DNA of 64,000 bases. Source: Opitutia bacterium ISCC 52. GTDB lineage: Bacteria > Verrucomicrobiota > Verrucomicrobiia > Opitutales > UBA2995. The notes under the pieces are model-generated. The model did no database searches, was not told the DNA's origin, and worked only from the letters and a program-made list of their open reading frames with translations. Each line of letters begins with the position of its first letter. Position 1 is the first letter of the stretch. The position numbers and the translations under genes are program-made. The stretch spans positions 310,001-374,000 of the forward strand of contig CP076040.1 of the NCBI GenBank assembly GCA_014529675.2, read 5' to 3'. Of the stretch, positions 34,063-43,557 are shown piece by piece.

Positions 34063-35280
34063 TTAACCCTTTTTCAGGGCAATCAAGGTCCCGTGCTCAT
34101 TGCGGATGTAGATACGTCCGTCCACGTAAGTAGGATGAGTCCAGCAAATGGCGTCGAGTAATTTTTTGCGTGAAATTTCTGTATACTGCTTGGCATTGAC
34201 AGGAGCGGTTACCAAGTCTCCATCTTCTGTCAGGATGAGGAGCGTATCTCCCACAGCGATCATCGATGCGTATCCGAAGTTGGGTACGGACCATTTCTCT
34301 TCTCCGGTGGAAAAGTTCCGGGCATACAAATCTGTGCCGCTATTTTTATGGGTGCCGTTTACGCCATAAAGCGTTCCGTCGATCAGCAATGAACCGGATA
34401 GGGAGTTCTTTAGTTTCCGGTCCTCCCATTGAGAGGATAAGCTGGACCCATCGAAGCCAAGGACCTCCGTTTTCATATCCGTGAAAATGTAGATGTCTTT
34501 CCCCTTATTGAAAACAGCCGGCGTGGTGGCGATCATAGTGTATTTGGATCGAACTTCGTGGCGTGCGATTTCATCTCCGTTCTTCGCATTCAGAATAGAG
34601 AGTCCGCTCGAATCCATACTAGCGATAAAATCCTTCCCTCCGTTGGTGAAAACAACGGGCGAGCCATAGCCTGGTTTGTATGCCGTCTCAGATGTCCAAC
34701 TCGGCCGGCCGTTGTTTTTATCTAAAGCGACTGTCTTTCCAGCGCTGATAATTAAGTCACCCTGGTATTCAATGGGAGAACTTCCAAAACCCCACTTCGG
34801 AACCTCCATGCCTAAAATCTCGGTCAACTGAGTGCTCCACTTCACCTTCCCGGTTTTAGCATCCAATGATAGCACACGGCCATCCTTGCTGATGGTGTAA
34901 ACGACATCGCCGCTAACCGTTACGGAGGCATTCGGGCCGCCTACATGCATGGCGGGGATTAATTGCCCCTGGTAGGAATGTTCCCACAGTTTCTGGCCGG
35001 TGGTGGCATTGAAGCAGAGAATGGTTTCTGTAGACTGGCCATCGTGCCCCATGGTGTAAGCCAGACCGTTCGCGCTGGTGACCGTGGAGTAACCAAGCCC
35101 CACGTCCTTTTGCCAGGCAATTTTCCAGTTATTCAGGTCCGGGTCAAAGTTGTCGGCAGCGGCAACGATATTATCGCCATTGGGGCCGAGCCAGTGAGGC
35201 CAATCCTCAGCCTGGAGAGTGAACGCGGTAACCGACAAACTAGCCAACAGGCCTGTGAGAAAGTGTTTTCTTAAAATCAT
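34063..35280 (-). CDS. exported PQQ-like beta-propeller protein
   Basis: A 405-residue protein with a signal peptide (1-24) and a PQQ-binding-like repeat propeller. Blades carry W-type docking motifs such as ATTGQKLWEHSY, AKTGKVKWSTQL and FSTGEEKWSVPNFG. Such outer propellers are frequent in verrucomicrobial polysaccharide loci and probably bind ligand or scaffold periplasmic enzymes; no dehydrogenase domain is attached. Tandem paralogue of the pseudogene directly downstream (TAA-G-ATG spacing), so the two were one operon. Divergent from the sulfatase at 35419. Confidence 0.85.
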   Translation of the reverse strand: MILRKHFLTGLLASLSVTAFTLQAEDWPHWLGPNGDNIVAAADNFDPDLNNWKIAWQKDVGLGYSTVTSANGLAYTMGHDGQSTETILCFNATTGQKLWEHSYQGQLIPAMHVGGPNASVTVSGDVVYTISKDGRVLSLDAKTGKVKWSTQLTEILGMEVPKWGFGSSPIEYQGDLIISAGKTVALDKNNGRPSWTSETAYKPGYGSPVVFTNGGKDFIASMDSSGLSILNAKNGDEIARHEVRSKYTMIATTPAVFNKGKDIYIFTDMKTEVLGFDGSSLSSQWEDRKLKNSLSGSLLIDGTLYGVNGTHKNSGTDLYARNFSTGEEKWSVPNFGYASMIAVGDTLLILTEDGDLVTAPVNAKQYTEISRKKLLDAICWTHPTYVDGRIYIRNEHGTLIALKKG

Positions 35281-35418
35281 AATATCGTTTAGGGTTTTAA
35301 AGTGGATGTGTTTTGCCGGCTAATATTCCCGTATTGTTTTGGAACTTCAATGCGAATTGCCATCTGACAATGCTTGGGGCTTGCTCCCGACCCAGGAGTA
35401 TTGAAACACTATCGGTCT

Positions 35419-36879
35419 ATGTGTTCCCCGAAAGCTATTTTCTCTGCATCCCTGATCCTTCTAAGTACCGGTGTTTTTAGTCTGGCTGCGCCCAATGTCA
35501 TTTACATTTTGGCGGATGACTTAGGATTCAATGACCTGTCTTGCTACGGTCAGGAAACCTTGAAAACGCCGCATCTCGATCGTTTGGCCCAAAACGGTAT
35601 TCGCTTCACCAGTCATTACTCCGGAGCAACGGTGTGTGCGCCTTCGCGCTATGTCCTGATGACCGGGAAGCACAATGGTCATGCGGGTATTCGCAACAAT
35701 CGCATCAAAGCCATGGGCGAAGAAGAGTTCACAATCGCCGAACTGTTTAAAAAGGCGGGCTATCGAACGGCCTGTATCGGTAAGTGGGGTGTGGGTACTC
35801 CCCCCGACGATGACGATCCGCAGCGTGCCGGCTTTGATGAGTTCTACGGTTATTTGAACATGTTTCACGCTCACAACTACTGGCCGGAGTTTCTCATTCG
35901 AAACGGAGAGAAAGAAATGCTTCGCAATGAGGTGCCGGACTTTTTTGACGAGCCGACCAATTACATGCAGAATGCCTATTATCTGGAGGGTCGGGGAGTG
36001 GCTACAAAGAAAGTCGATTACGCGCCACAGCTTATTCAGGACGACGTGCTGCGATTTATTCGTGAGAATGAAAAGAATCCCTTCTTCCTCTATTATGCGT
36101 TGAATATCCCGCATGCTAACAACGAAGGTGGTAGTGGTTATACTGAGACAGGCGAACGCATCCGCGGAACTCAGTTTAACGGCATGGCAGTGCCCGATGT
36201 TGGAGGATTCGCAATGCAGGACTGGCCTATTCAAGAGCAAGGCTTTGCTCGCATGATTCAATACATTGACGATTGGGTGGGGGAGATCGTGGCTCTATTA
36301 GATGAATTAGACCTGACCGAAGATACGGTCGTTATGTTCTCTAGTGATAATGGTCCACACCATGAAGGTAACCATGATCACGAGTTTTTTGATTCGAACG
36401 GAGACTTCCGCAGTTACAAACGCGCGCTCTTTGATGGCGGTGTGCGAGTTCCTTTTATTGCATCCTGGCCTGGCACGATTCCCGTGGGCCAAGAAAGCGA
36501 CTTGATGTCTGGTTTCCATGACATGATGCCCACGATGGCTGAACTGATCGGTACCGAATCACCGGATACTGATGGCATTTCCATCGTTCCGACCCTCACT
36601 GCAAACAGGGATGCCCAGAAGAGACATGAGTTTTTATACTGGGAGTTTCCGTCTTTGGATGGCAGGCAAGCACTGCTCTATTTAAACCAATGGAAGGCGA
36701 TCCGGCACAACTTGTATGAAAACAAGCATGCTCCTGTTGAGTTGTACGATATCACTTGGGATGTGGGCGAGCAGACAGATGTTGCGGCGGCGCATCCAGG
36801 CTTGGCCAAGCAGCTTTTGGCCATGATGATGGAACAGCATACACCCTTTGACGAGACCTGGGACCTCACAACGGATTGA
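35419..36879 (+). CDS. sulfatase (type I, FGly)
   Basis: A 486-residue exported sulfatase. The ATG at 35419 is chosen because it begins a signal peptide (MCSPKAIFSASLILL..., cleavage near 23); the longer frame from 35374 has an unnatural N terminus. FGly motif C73-A-P-S-R77, metal site ADDLGFNDLSCYG and SSDNGPHHEGNHDH. It resembles arylsulfatase A-type enzymes. It is the first gene of a sulfatase-ThuA-DUF1080 set; the next start lies 10 bp after its stop. Confidence 0.88.
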   Translation: MCSPKAIFSASLILLSTGVFSLAAPNVIYILADDLGFNDLSCYGQETLKTPHLDRLAQNGIRFTSHYSGATVCAPSRYVLMTGKHNGHAGIRNNRIKAMGEEEFTIAELFKKAGYRTACIGKWGVGTPPDDDDPQRAGFDEFYGYLNMFHAHNYWPEFLIRNGEKEMLRNEVPDFFDEPTNYMQNAYYLEGRGVATKKVDYAPQLIQDDVLRFIRENEKNPFFLYYALNIPHANNEGGSGYTETGERIRGTQFNGMAVPDVGGFAMQDWPIQEQGFARMIQYIDDWVGEIVALLDELDLTEDTVVMFSSDNGPHHEGNHDHEFFDSNGDFRSYKRALFDGGVRVPFIASWPGTIPVGQESDLMSGFHDMMPTMAELIGTESPDTDGISIVPTLTANRDAQKRHEFLYWEFPSLDGRQALLYLNQWKAIRHNLYENKHAPVELYDITWDVGEQTDVAAAHPGLAKQLLAMMMEQHTPFDETWDLTTD

Positions 36880-36889
36880 GAGTGAAACG

Positions 36890-37546
36890 ATGCTGAAAAT
36901 TGCAGTCATAACCGGTGGGCATCCCTTCGACCTTCCTTCCTTTCATCAACTCTTCCGGAAGATGGAAGGACTCGATGCCCATATCCAGCGCTTGGATGAC
37001 TTCGGCACATCGCCGGATGAAATTCGCGATAGTTACGATGCCGTTGTGTTTTACACCATGGAGCAGTTGGTGGCTTATGAGGATACCTGGTTCAAGCGGG
37101 ATCCACGACCGGCCATTGAGAGGCTCTTTGAACGAGGGCAAGGAGTCGTTGTGCTTCATCATTCGTTCTTTGCCTTACCCGATTGGTCGTTCTGGGATGA
37201 GGTGATTGGGTTAAAGAATCGCCAGTCGGATCCAGAGGCGGGGTTTGAATTTCACTTCGACGTAGAACAGTGCGTGGAGGTTCTTGATTCAGTTCATCCC
37301 ATTCTGGCCGGAATCGAGTCCTTCGAGGCGATCGATGAAGGTTATCACATGCCTGATGAGGATGCCCAGGGGCATATGCTTCTGAAAGTGGATCATCCTA
37401 AGACTATTCGACCCACGGCTTGGACGCGTGAGGTTGGGAGCAGTCGTGTATTTTGTTTTCAATTGGGGCACGATGCTATCGGATGGAATCACTCGTCCTT
37501 CGAAACGATTCTTAGGCAGGGCATTCATTGGGTTGCCCATTCCTAG
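36890..37546 (+). CDS. ThuA-like domain protein
   Basis: A 218-residue protein of the ThuA (trehalose-utilisation) family with a class I glutamine-amidotransferase-like fold. It has KIAVITGGHPFDLPSFHQLF, AVVFYTMEQL, GQGVVVLHHSFFALPDW, DEGYHMPDE and FCFQLGHDAIGWNH. The ATG at 36890 is preferred over the in-frame 36848 start that would overlap the sulfatase. ThuA proteins are linked to oxidation or degradation of sugars; the reaction is not settled. No signal peptide. Confidence 0.85.
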   Translation: MLKIAVITGGHPFDLPSFHQLFRKMEGLDAHIQRLDDFGTSPDEIRDSYDAVVFYTMEQLVAYEDTWFKRDPRPAIERLFERGQGVVVLHHSFFALPDWSFWDEVIGLKNRQSDPEAGFEFHFDVEQCVEVLDSVHPILAGIESFEAIDEGYHMPDEDAQGHMLLKVDHPKTIRPTAWTREVGSSRVFCFQLGHDAIGWNHSSFETILRQGIHWVAHS

Positions 37547-37559
37547 CTCTCTTTTTGTC

Positions 37560-38303
37560 ATGAATCGATCACCCGAAAACGAACACTTTGGTTATAGCGA
37601 TACACCTGTGTTTCCAGATTCTGGATACACGGTGCACGATGGCACCCGACCGCAGCCACCGGTGGTAACAGCAGATGGGAATGGCGCACCCTCTGACGCT
37701 ACTGTTCTTTTTGACGGCACAAACCTGAATGCTTGGGAGTCCGTAAAGGAAGAGGGACCTGCTCAATGGAAACTAATTGAGGATGGTTCGATGGAAGTCG
37801 TACCTGGCACCGGAGACATTCAAACACTTAAATCTTTCGGCGACATTCAATTGCACCTCGAGTTTCGCTGTCCAACTGAGATTAAAGGTGAAGGGCAGGG
37901 CCGTGGAAATAGTGGAGTTTTTTTCATGGGTTTATACGAGGTTCAGGTCTTGGATAATTACAAGAACCTTACTTATGCAGACGGCACAGTAGGTGGACTT
38001 TACGGACAGCGTCCACCCCTGGTTAATGCCATTCGTGAGCCGGGCGAGTGGAACACTTATGAGATTCTCTGGGAGTGTCCTGTCTTCGAAAATGAGGCAT
38101 TGAAAAGGCCAGCACGCATTACCGCATTGCTCAACGGTGTGGTCGTCCACCATGCAAAAGAGCTTCTCGGGCCCACTATGCACAAAGAACTCCCTCCTTC
38201 TGAGGCTCATGCATCAACGGGCCCATTGAAACTCCAAGATCACGGCGACCTGGTTCGGTTTCGAAATATTTGGATCCGGCCGATGGGGGAGTATGATCAG
38301 TAG
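37560..38303 (+). CDS. DUF1080 (3-keto-disaccharide hydrolase family) protein
   Basis: A 247-residue protein of the DUF1080 family, a concanavalin-like beta sandwich. It has DATVLFDGTNLNAWES, FRCPTEIKGEGQGRGNSGVFFMGLYEVQVLDN and GPLKLQDHGDLVRFRNIWIRP. Recent work on the family describes cleavage of 3-keto-glycosides, in line with the ThuA and Gfo/Idh partners nearby. The ATG at 37560 lies 13 bp after the ThuA stop. No signal peptide is seen, although many relatives have one, so it may be cytoplasmic. Intact. Confidence 0.88.
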   Translation: MNRSPENEHFGYSDTPVFPDSGYTVHDGTRPQPPVVTADGNGAPSDATVLFDGTNLNAWESVKEEGPAQWKLIEDGSMEVVPGTGDIQTLKSFGDIQLHLEFRCPTEIKGEGQGRGNSGVFFMGLYEVQVLDNYKNLTYADGTVGGLYGQRPPLVNAIREPGEWNTYEILWECPVFENEALKRPARITALLNGVVVHHAKELLGPTMHKELPPSEAHASTGPLKLQDHGDLVRFRNIWIRPMGEYDQ

Positions 38304-38333
38304 CTTTGACTTTTCCAAGGTTCTTAGAACTTC

Positions 38334-38413
38334 GGACGGCAGAGCAAGGATGCTCTGGCCCTACCACTAGAAACGAGAAAGTTAGGGCTACTGCGTCCTC
38401 GCAGTGCCGTCGT
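38334..38413. repeat. REPIN-like pair of palindromes
   Basis: Two units in inverted orientation. 38336-38365 has the palindrome CAGAGC-aaggat-GCTCTG followed by GCCCTA. 38381-38412 begins TAGGGC and has CTGCG-tcct-CGCAG followed by GCCGT. The reverse complement of the second aligns with the first (ACGGCA..GC.AGGA.GC..T..CCCTA), so this is a two-unit REPIN-like element. It sits between DUF1080 and a pseudogene. Confidence 0.55.
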
Positions 38414-38525
38414 TAGCTTCAAGTTTTGAATTTCCCTGCAACTACTCGGTTTCGTTTGTGTAATAGAGGAATCAATCGTTCCATAGCTAAAAATAGGTGT
38501 AGAAAATCGTTCGAGCAAATAAGAC

Positions 38526-40031
38526 ATGTCTAAAAACCTTTCCGAATCATCAAACTCTGCCTCTAACCTTCGGCTATGGCCGGGAGTAACCATCGTGGCG
38601 CTCCAGTGGGTGCTACGATTTGTCGTTCCTGTGATAATTCCCGGTGCTATGATTGTTGGAGTGCTGGGGTCGATGGCTCTTGGGATCATCTTTATGCTTT
38701 GGTGGTTGTTTTTTAGTCGAGTGCGATGGGCGGAGCGCATTGGCGGGATACTGCTTATGGGGCTGGCGTTCCTAGTGGGCTCACTGTTGCTCCATGACAG
38801 CATATCCTCAGCGATGATGGGCATCATGTTCCCTGTTTTCGCTATTCCGGGATTGTGCCTTGCGTTCCTTCTATGGGCAGTGTTTTGCAGACGACATTCG
38901 GAAAGTCCGAAATGGGCGACCATCGCCATCGCCTTATTTTTGTCGACCGGTATCTGGAGCTTGGTAAAGACAGCGGGTTTCTCAAGTGACATGAATCACG
39001 ACTTTTCCTGGCGTTGGTCAAAGACAGCGGAGGAAAAACTGCTAGTTGAATCAAATGCCGATTTGTCAGGTTCTGCTGTTGCCTCTGCGCTACTCGACAC
39101 AGATGTAAAATGGTCCGGATTTCGTGGGGAAAACCGGGACAGCATTATTCGCAATGTTTTTATCGATACTGATTGGGATTCTTCTCCTCCTCAGGAGTTA
39201 TAGCGTCGTTCGATCGGACCCGGATGGTCTTCCTTTGCGGTTCAGGGTGACCTTGTGTTTACTCAGGAGCAAAGAGGTGAAGAAGAAGTGGTTGCCTGTT
39301 ACGATCTTCAAACAGGGCGGCCCGTTTGGATGCACAGCGACACGACTCGTTTTTGGGAAGCGAACGCTGGAGCAGGCCCCAGGGGCACGCCAGCTCTAAG
39401 CGGTGATCGGGTATATGCTTTGGGGGCAACGGGTATTCTCAATGCGCTCAATGTCGCCGACAGTTCTGTTGTGTGGTCGCGTCATGCTCCAACGGATACG
39501 AGTGCTAAGACACCCGGGTGGACCGCCATCGATTTGCCGCCACTCGCTCCCGATAGCCTGGTCTCAGTGATTGAAATCGAACTAGCGTGTACTTCGGAAG
39601 TGGATACGACGATCGGCCTGGATCCAAATATTGAAACAGAAATACTGGCCGAGTTCGCCACGGTGGAAGGTGCACAGATCTCGACCAAGCGGTGGACGGA
39701 AAAATTCGGAGAATGGAAGAGTGTTCGTCCAGTTCATGATTGGTCACCACGTGGTAAAGTTACCTGGGAGATCGAAGTGTATCAGCCTGGAGACTACAAT
39801 GTGAGTTTGACCTATACCGGGGACGGACGTATGGCCTGGGCAGTCAACGTGGTTGGTGGAGAGCATCTTCAAAACCAACAGAGCTCATCGAATATTTACC
39901 AAGAGTATCCTATGGGCTGGATAAATTTCCCCGAATCCGGTACCTATCAAGTCGTAGTCCGTCGCCTGGAAGGGAAACGGGAGGAAGCCCATTTGAAAGC
40001 GATTCACTTTACTCCGATCGCTGAGGATTAA
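38526..40031 (+). pseudogene. chimeric membrane-PQQ / fucosidase-tail gene with amber stop
   Basis: One continuous frame with a single TAG at 39201. Residues 1-~165 hold five hydrophobic segments, then a PQQ-type propeller begins (WSGFRGENRDS, ...SSPPQEL). After the stop it continues (RRSIGPGWSSFAVQGDLVFTQ, CYDLQTGRPVWMHSD) with the stop standing where related propellers have Trp (E-L-W-R-R). At about 39517 the propeller ends abruptly after SAKTPGW. The rest (39520-40031) resembles the C-terminal beta domain of alpha-L-fucosidase/sulfatase proteins (YQPGDYNVSLTYTGDGRMAWAVNV, GWINFPESGTYQVVVRRLEG). A deletion fusing two genes plus a nonsense mutation best explain it. Confidence 0.75.
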
Positions 40032-40036
40032 CTCGG

Positions 40037-40891
40037 CTATTGAAGTTCAGGCAATGCTCCACTTCTCGATGCCGCTTCTGCTCCGAGTTGACAGCAGACA
40101 TTGAGGAAGTCCAATTCTGGATCTTGATCGGATGAAACGAGTTGGTGCATGAGCCCTGCCATGAAGGCATCTCCAGCGCCAATAGAATCTGCCACCTCGA
40201 TTGCGGAAGTGGCTCCTGAGAAGATTTCATTTTTTTCTGAAAAGTAGAGCGCGCCCTCTTTCCCAAAGGTGACACAAAGATTTTTGGGGAAATTAGAGAA
40301 CTTTTCCTTAGCGGATCTCAACAGGCTCATGTCGCTCACGGATGCTTCCAATTGAGTGATGGCTTCGTACTCAGTCTCATTACATTTTAAGACATCGGGG
40401 GTGGCTGCGATTTCTTGAACGAGCTCGAGTTCCCAGGGATCGCGCAAGTTGATGTCGCAACATTTCAATCCGGGAAAATTCTTTAACTGAGCTTTTAGCC
40501 AGGACCAGTTTTCCGGAACGTGATTCGCGAGGGAACCATAGAGCAGCGCGTCGCCTTTTGGAAGTGGTGCTGTCTCCATCAATTCTGCAAGATGGTGCCA
40601 GGCGCAGTTGGGGGTAAAGGCGTAGCTGGCGTCTCCTTCTTCGTTGAGCGTTACTTCGACCGTTCCAGTCGGGTAGTCGCCGACTTGAACAAAGTCCGTG
40701 TTTAAACCGTATCGCTTCATTGCTTCCAACGCACGCTCGCCAAACTCATCTTTGCCGAGTGCTGAAACCATAACTGCTTCGTGCCCGAGGAGGCTGAGGT
40801 TTGCGGCTGCATTGAGAGGTGCGCCACCCAGCCGGGGGCCGGATGGGAGGCAGTCCCAGAGGATTTCGCCAAAAATAATAATACGAGACAT
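40037..40891 (-). CDS. PfkB family carbohydrate kinase
   Basis: A 284-residue ribokinase-fold sugar kinase. It has the N-terminal FGEILWDCLPSGPRLGGAPLNAAANLSLLG, and the C-terminal ATP/anion-hole motif DSIGAGDAFMAG whose Asp is the catalytic base. It resembles bacterial fructokinases. In this locus it could phosphorylate a ketose made by the isomerase-family gene (43558), but the substrate is not readable from sequence. It is transcribed towards the chimeric pseudogene and divergently from the GH29 gene. Slightly short for the family but complete. Confidence 0.85.
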   Translation of the reverse strand: MSRIIIFGEILWDCLPSGPRLGGAPLNAAANLSLLGHEAVMVSALGKDEFGERALEAMKRYGLNTDFVQVGDYPTGTVEVTLNEEGDASYAFTPNCAWHHLAELMETAPLPKGDALLYGSLANHVPENWSWLKAQLKNFPGLKCCDINLRDPWELELVQEIAATPDVLKCNETEYEAITQLEASVSDMSLLRSAKEKFSNFPKNLCVTFGKEGALYFSEKNEIFSGATSAIEVADSIGAGDAFMAGLMHQLVSSDQDPELDFLNVCCQLGAEAASRSGALPELQ

Positions 40892-40970
40892 ATGGTAATG
40901 AGAATTAGAAGCTGGGTTTCTAACTCAGCAACCTGGTTTCGGGAAGGTCTATTTTCGTCATGTTGATTTT

Positions 40971-42326
40971 ATGAATATGCGAATGGTAAATCGTGTACTG
41001 TGGGCAGGATTATTGTTGATGTTGGTCTGCTCACTCATGGGCAAAAATTATTTGGAAGAAAACGCTGAAGACCGGGATGCTCGGATGGATTGGTGGAAGG
41101 AAGCGCGCTTCGGCATGTTTATCCATTGGGGCGTCTATTCCGTTCACGGTGGAACCTACAAGGGGAATCAGGTTCCGGGTATTGGTGAGTGGATTATGAA
41201 TAAAGCTCCTATTCCCGTAGATGAATATGAAGGATATGCTGAAATGTTTAATCCTGTGTTTTTCGATGCCGAGGAGTGGGTGCGTATTGCCAAGAATGCA
41301 GGTATGAAATACATCGTCATCACCTCCAAGCATCATGACGGCTTCGCGTTGTGGGACTCGAAGGTCAGCGATTGGGATATCATGGATGCTTCGCCCTTCA
41401 AACAGGACATTTTGAAAGAGCTTTCCATTGCGTGTGAGAAGTATGGCATTCGACTTTGCTTCTATCATTCGATCATGGATTGGCATCACCCGGATGCCCA
41501 GGGACCGTTCTATCCCAAATATAATGATCGCAAGCGCGAAAATCCCCGCTTCCCCCTGTATGTAGAAAACTACTTGAAGCCCCAGTTGAAGGAACTGCTT
41601 ACCGGGTATGGGGACCTGGGGATTCTCTGGTTTGATGGCGAGTGGATTCCAGATTACAAAACCGAAATAGGAAAGGACATCTACAACTTCGTTCGCAATC
41701 TTCAACCCGACATCATTATAAACAACCGGGTCGATAAAGGGCGCAAAGGTATGGAAGGGTTGAATGCGGAAGGCAACTTTGCTGGCGACTATGGAACCCC
41801 TGAACAGGAAATTCCTGATACTGGGCTGCCCGGTGTTGATTGGGAGTCTTGCATGACTATGAACAGAACCTGGGGTTGGAAAGCTTACGACAATGAGTGG
41901 AAGTCGGATGAGCTCCTGATACGAAACCTCATTGATATCGCTTCCAAGGGGGGGAACTACCTCTTGAATGTTGGCCCTACTCATGAAGGTCTCATTCCTG
42001 CTCCCAGTATCGAGCGTCTGCGTGCGATGGGTGACTGGCTGGCCGTATATGGGGAATCGATTTACGGCTCAGATGCGAGTCCGTTTGAAAAACCTGATTG
42101 GGGTCGGTTCACACAGAAAGAGGGTGAGGTATTTGCTCACATTTTTGAATGGCCAGAAGACGGAACGCTGCGAATTCCGCTCATGGATGGGATGCCATAT
42201 AAAAGCATCCAGATTATCGATTGTTGCGATGACTTGGCTTGGGAGATCCGCGGTGACGATGCATTTATTTCTCTCCCGTTAGAAATGCAGGATGCAATTG
42301 CCACCGTTGTGAAGCTCGAGTACTGA
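40971..42326 (+). CDS. GH29 alpha-L-fucosidase
   Basis: A 451-residue exported enzyme (signal peptide about 1-24). GH29 motifs: ARFGMFIHWGVYS (46-57), SKHHDGFALWDS (119-130) and the nucleophile D222 in LWFDGEW. The acid/base position varies in the family and is not assigned. Releases L-fucose from glycans in the periplasm or outside the cell. A small beta domain ends the protein, but the longer C-terminal domain seen as a remnant in the neighbouring pseudogene is absent. The first annotated ATG fits the signal peptide. Confidence 0.9.
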   Translation: MNMRMVNRVLWAGLLLMLVCSLMGKNYLEENAEDRDARMDWWKEARFGMFIHWGVYSVHGGTYKGNQVPGIGEWIMNKAPIPVDEYEGYAEMFNPVFFDAEEWVRIAKNAGMKYIVITSKHHDGFALWDSKVSDWDIMDASPFKQDILKELSIACEKYGIRLCFYHSIMDWHHPDAQGPFYPKYNDRKRENPRFPLYVENYLKPQLKELLTGYGDLGILWFDGEWIPDYKTEIGKDIYNFVRNLQPDIIINNRVDKGRKGMEGLNAEGNFAGDYGTPEQEIPDTGLPGVDWESCMTMNRTWGWKAYDNEWKSDELLIRNLIDIASKGGNYLLNVGPTHEGLIPAPSIERLRAMGDWLAVYGESIYGSDASPFEKPDWGRFTQKEGEVFAHIFEWPEDGTLRIPLMDGMPYKSIQIIDCCDDLAWEIRGDDAFISLPLEMQDAIATVVKLEY

Positions 42327-42328
42327 TT

Positions 42329-43384
42329 TTAGTCGAAGACCACTTCTCTGCCGGTCCGACTCGATTCGGATACGGCATCTAGGATTTTTTGAACTGCCAA
42401 GCCTTGCTCTAGATTCATGGCCAGTGGTTCGTCGCCGGTCAGATGATTGATGAAGTTGTGGAAACGATTGCCGTGTGGAAATGGATTGGATCGGCTTCCT
42501 ATCTCAACTGCATGGTAGTCATTCGGTTTGGAACCGGGACGATAAAGCTTGGCTGGACTCATGGATGCCCCTGCCTCCGTTCCAAAGAGCTCTATCCCTT
42601 GCCGGTTTTCCTCAGCGGCGTGACAGGCCCAGGTAACTTCCAGGTGAACGGTCGCTCCGTTCTTCATTTTGATGAGGGCAGAAGCAAAGTCATCTACATC
42701 AAAGGTAATATCCTCCTTGTCTGAGTTCCCCCAATCACCTTCTCCCAAACCGCGGTTGCCAAATTTTGTATAAGTGACGCCCGATACTGAAGCAGGTTCA
42801 AAATTGTTCATCAGGTATAAACAGGCATCCAGGTAGTGGACACCGATATCGTTAATGGCTCCTGCGCCAGCCAATTCTTTGTTTCCGAACCAGGTACCCA
42901 GTTTAGGGATACCAGAACGGCGGAACCAATAGGCCTTGGCATGGTAGACCTCTCCAAGCTCGCCTTCTTCGACTACAGATCTGATTCGTTGGACTTCCTC
43001 GAAGAAGCGAAGGTTCATGCCCAGAGTAAAGCATTTACCACTGACTCTGGCTGCCGCTGCGACTTCCTCTGCCTGTGGTTGGTTCATAGCAAATGGTTTT
43101 TCAAGGATGACATGCTTTCCTGCCTGCAGTGCCTGGATTGCCAAGGGTGCGTGAAACTTATTGGGCACGGCTATGTAAACCGCATCCACCTGATCGCTGG
43201 CGAGTAACTCCTCGCTGCTTGCAAATGTCTCCGCTATCTTGTGTTTGGTGGCGAGTGCTTCGCACCTTCCTTGGTTGAGGTCCTGGATAGCAACTACCTG
43301 AGCCGCTGCATGCTGGTTGATTTCTCCTGCACTAATATCTGCTATTTGTCCTGCGCCGATGAGCCCGAACTGTATCTTTTTCAT
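42329..43384 (-). CDS. Gfo/Idh/MocA family oxidoreductase
   Basis: A 351-residue NAD(P)-dependent dehydrogenase. The ATG at 43384 is chosen since MKKIQFGLIGAGQIAD opens the Rossmann fold at once. GAGQIA binds the dinucleotide, and HVILEKPFAMN carries the conserved E-K-P motif whose Lys is catalytic in the family. The C-terminal beta sheet domain has GAGAINDIGVHYLDACLYLM with the conserved His. It oxidises or reduces a sugar; with ThuA and DUF1080 this suits a 3-keto-sugar route. Convergent with the fucosidase gene (2 bp gap). Confidence 0.88.
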   Translation of the reverse strand: MKKIQFGLIGAGQIADISAGEINQHAAAQVVAIQDLNQGRCEALATKHKIAETFASSEELLASDQVDAVYIAVPNKFHAPLAIQALQAGKHVILEKPFAMNQPQAEEVAAAARVSGKCFTLGMNLRFFEEVQRIRSVVEEGELGEVYHAKAYWFRRSGIPKLGTWFGNKELAGAGAINDIGVHYLDACLYLMNNFEPASVSGVTYTKFGNRGLGEGDWGNSDKEDITFDVDDFASALIKMKNGATVHLEVTWACHAAEENRQGIELFGTEAGASMSPAKLYRPGSKPNDYHAVEIGSRSNPFPHGNRFHNFINHLTGDEPLAMNLEQGLAVQKILDAVSESSRTGREVVFD

Positions 43385-43557
43385 GGTATTGTATTGATGA
43401 TTAGACTTTGAATAGCGAACTAAATGCGTCAATGGTTGTCCTTTCGACGGTAAGAAAAGGATCTAATCAACGGCCTTAACTTCTGCTTTACTGATAAAGT
43501 TTCCCTAGCTTTGCCTTTTCATCCGAAGGACAAAGCTTATTAATAGAATCCTCTACT

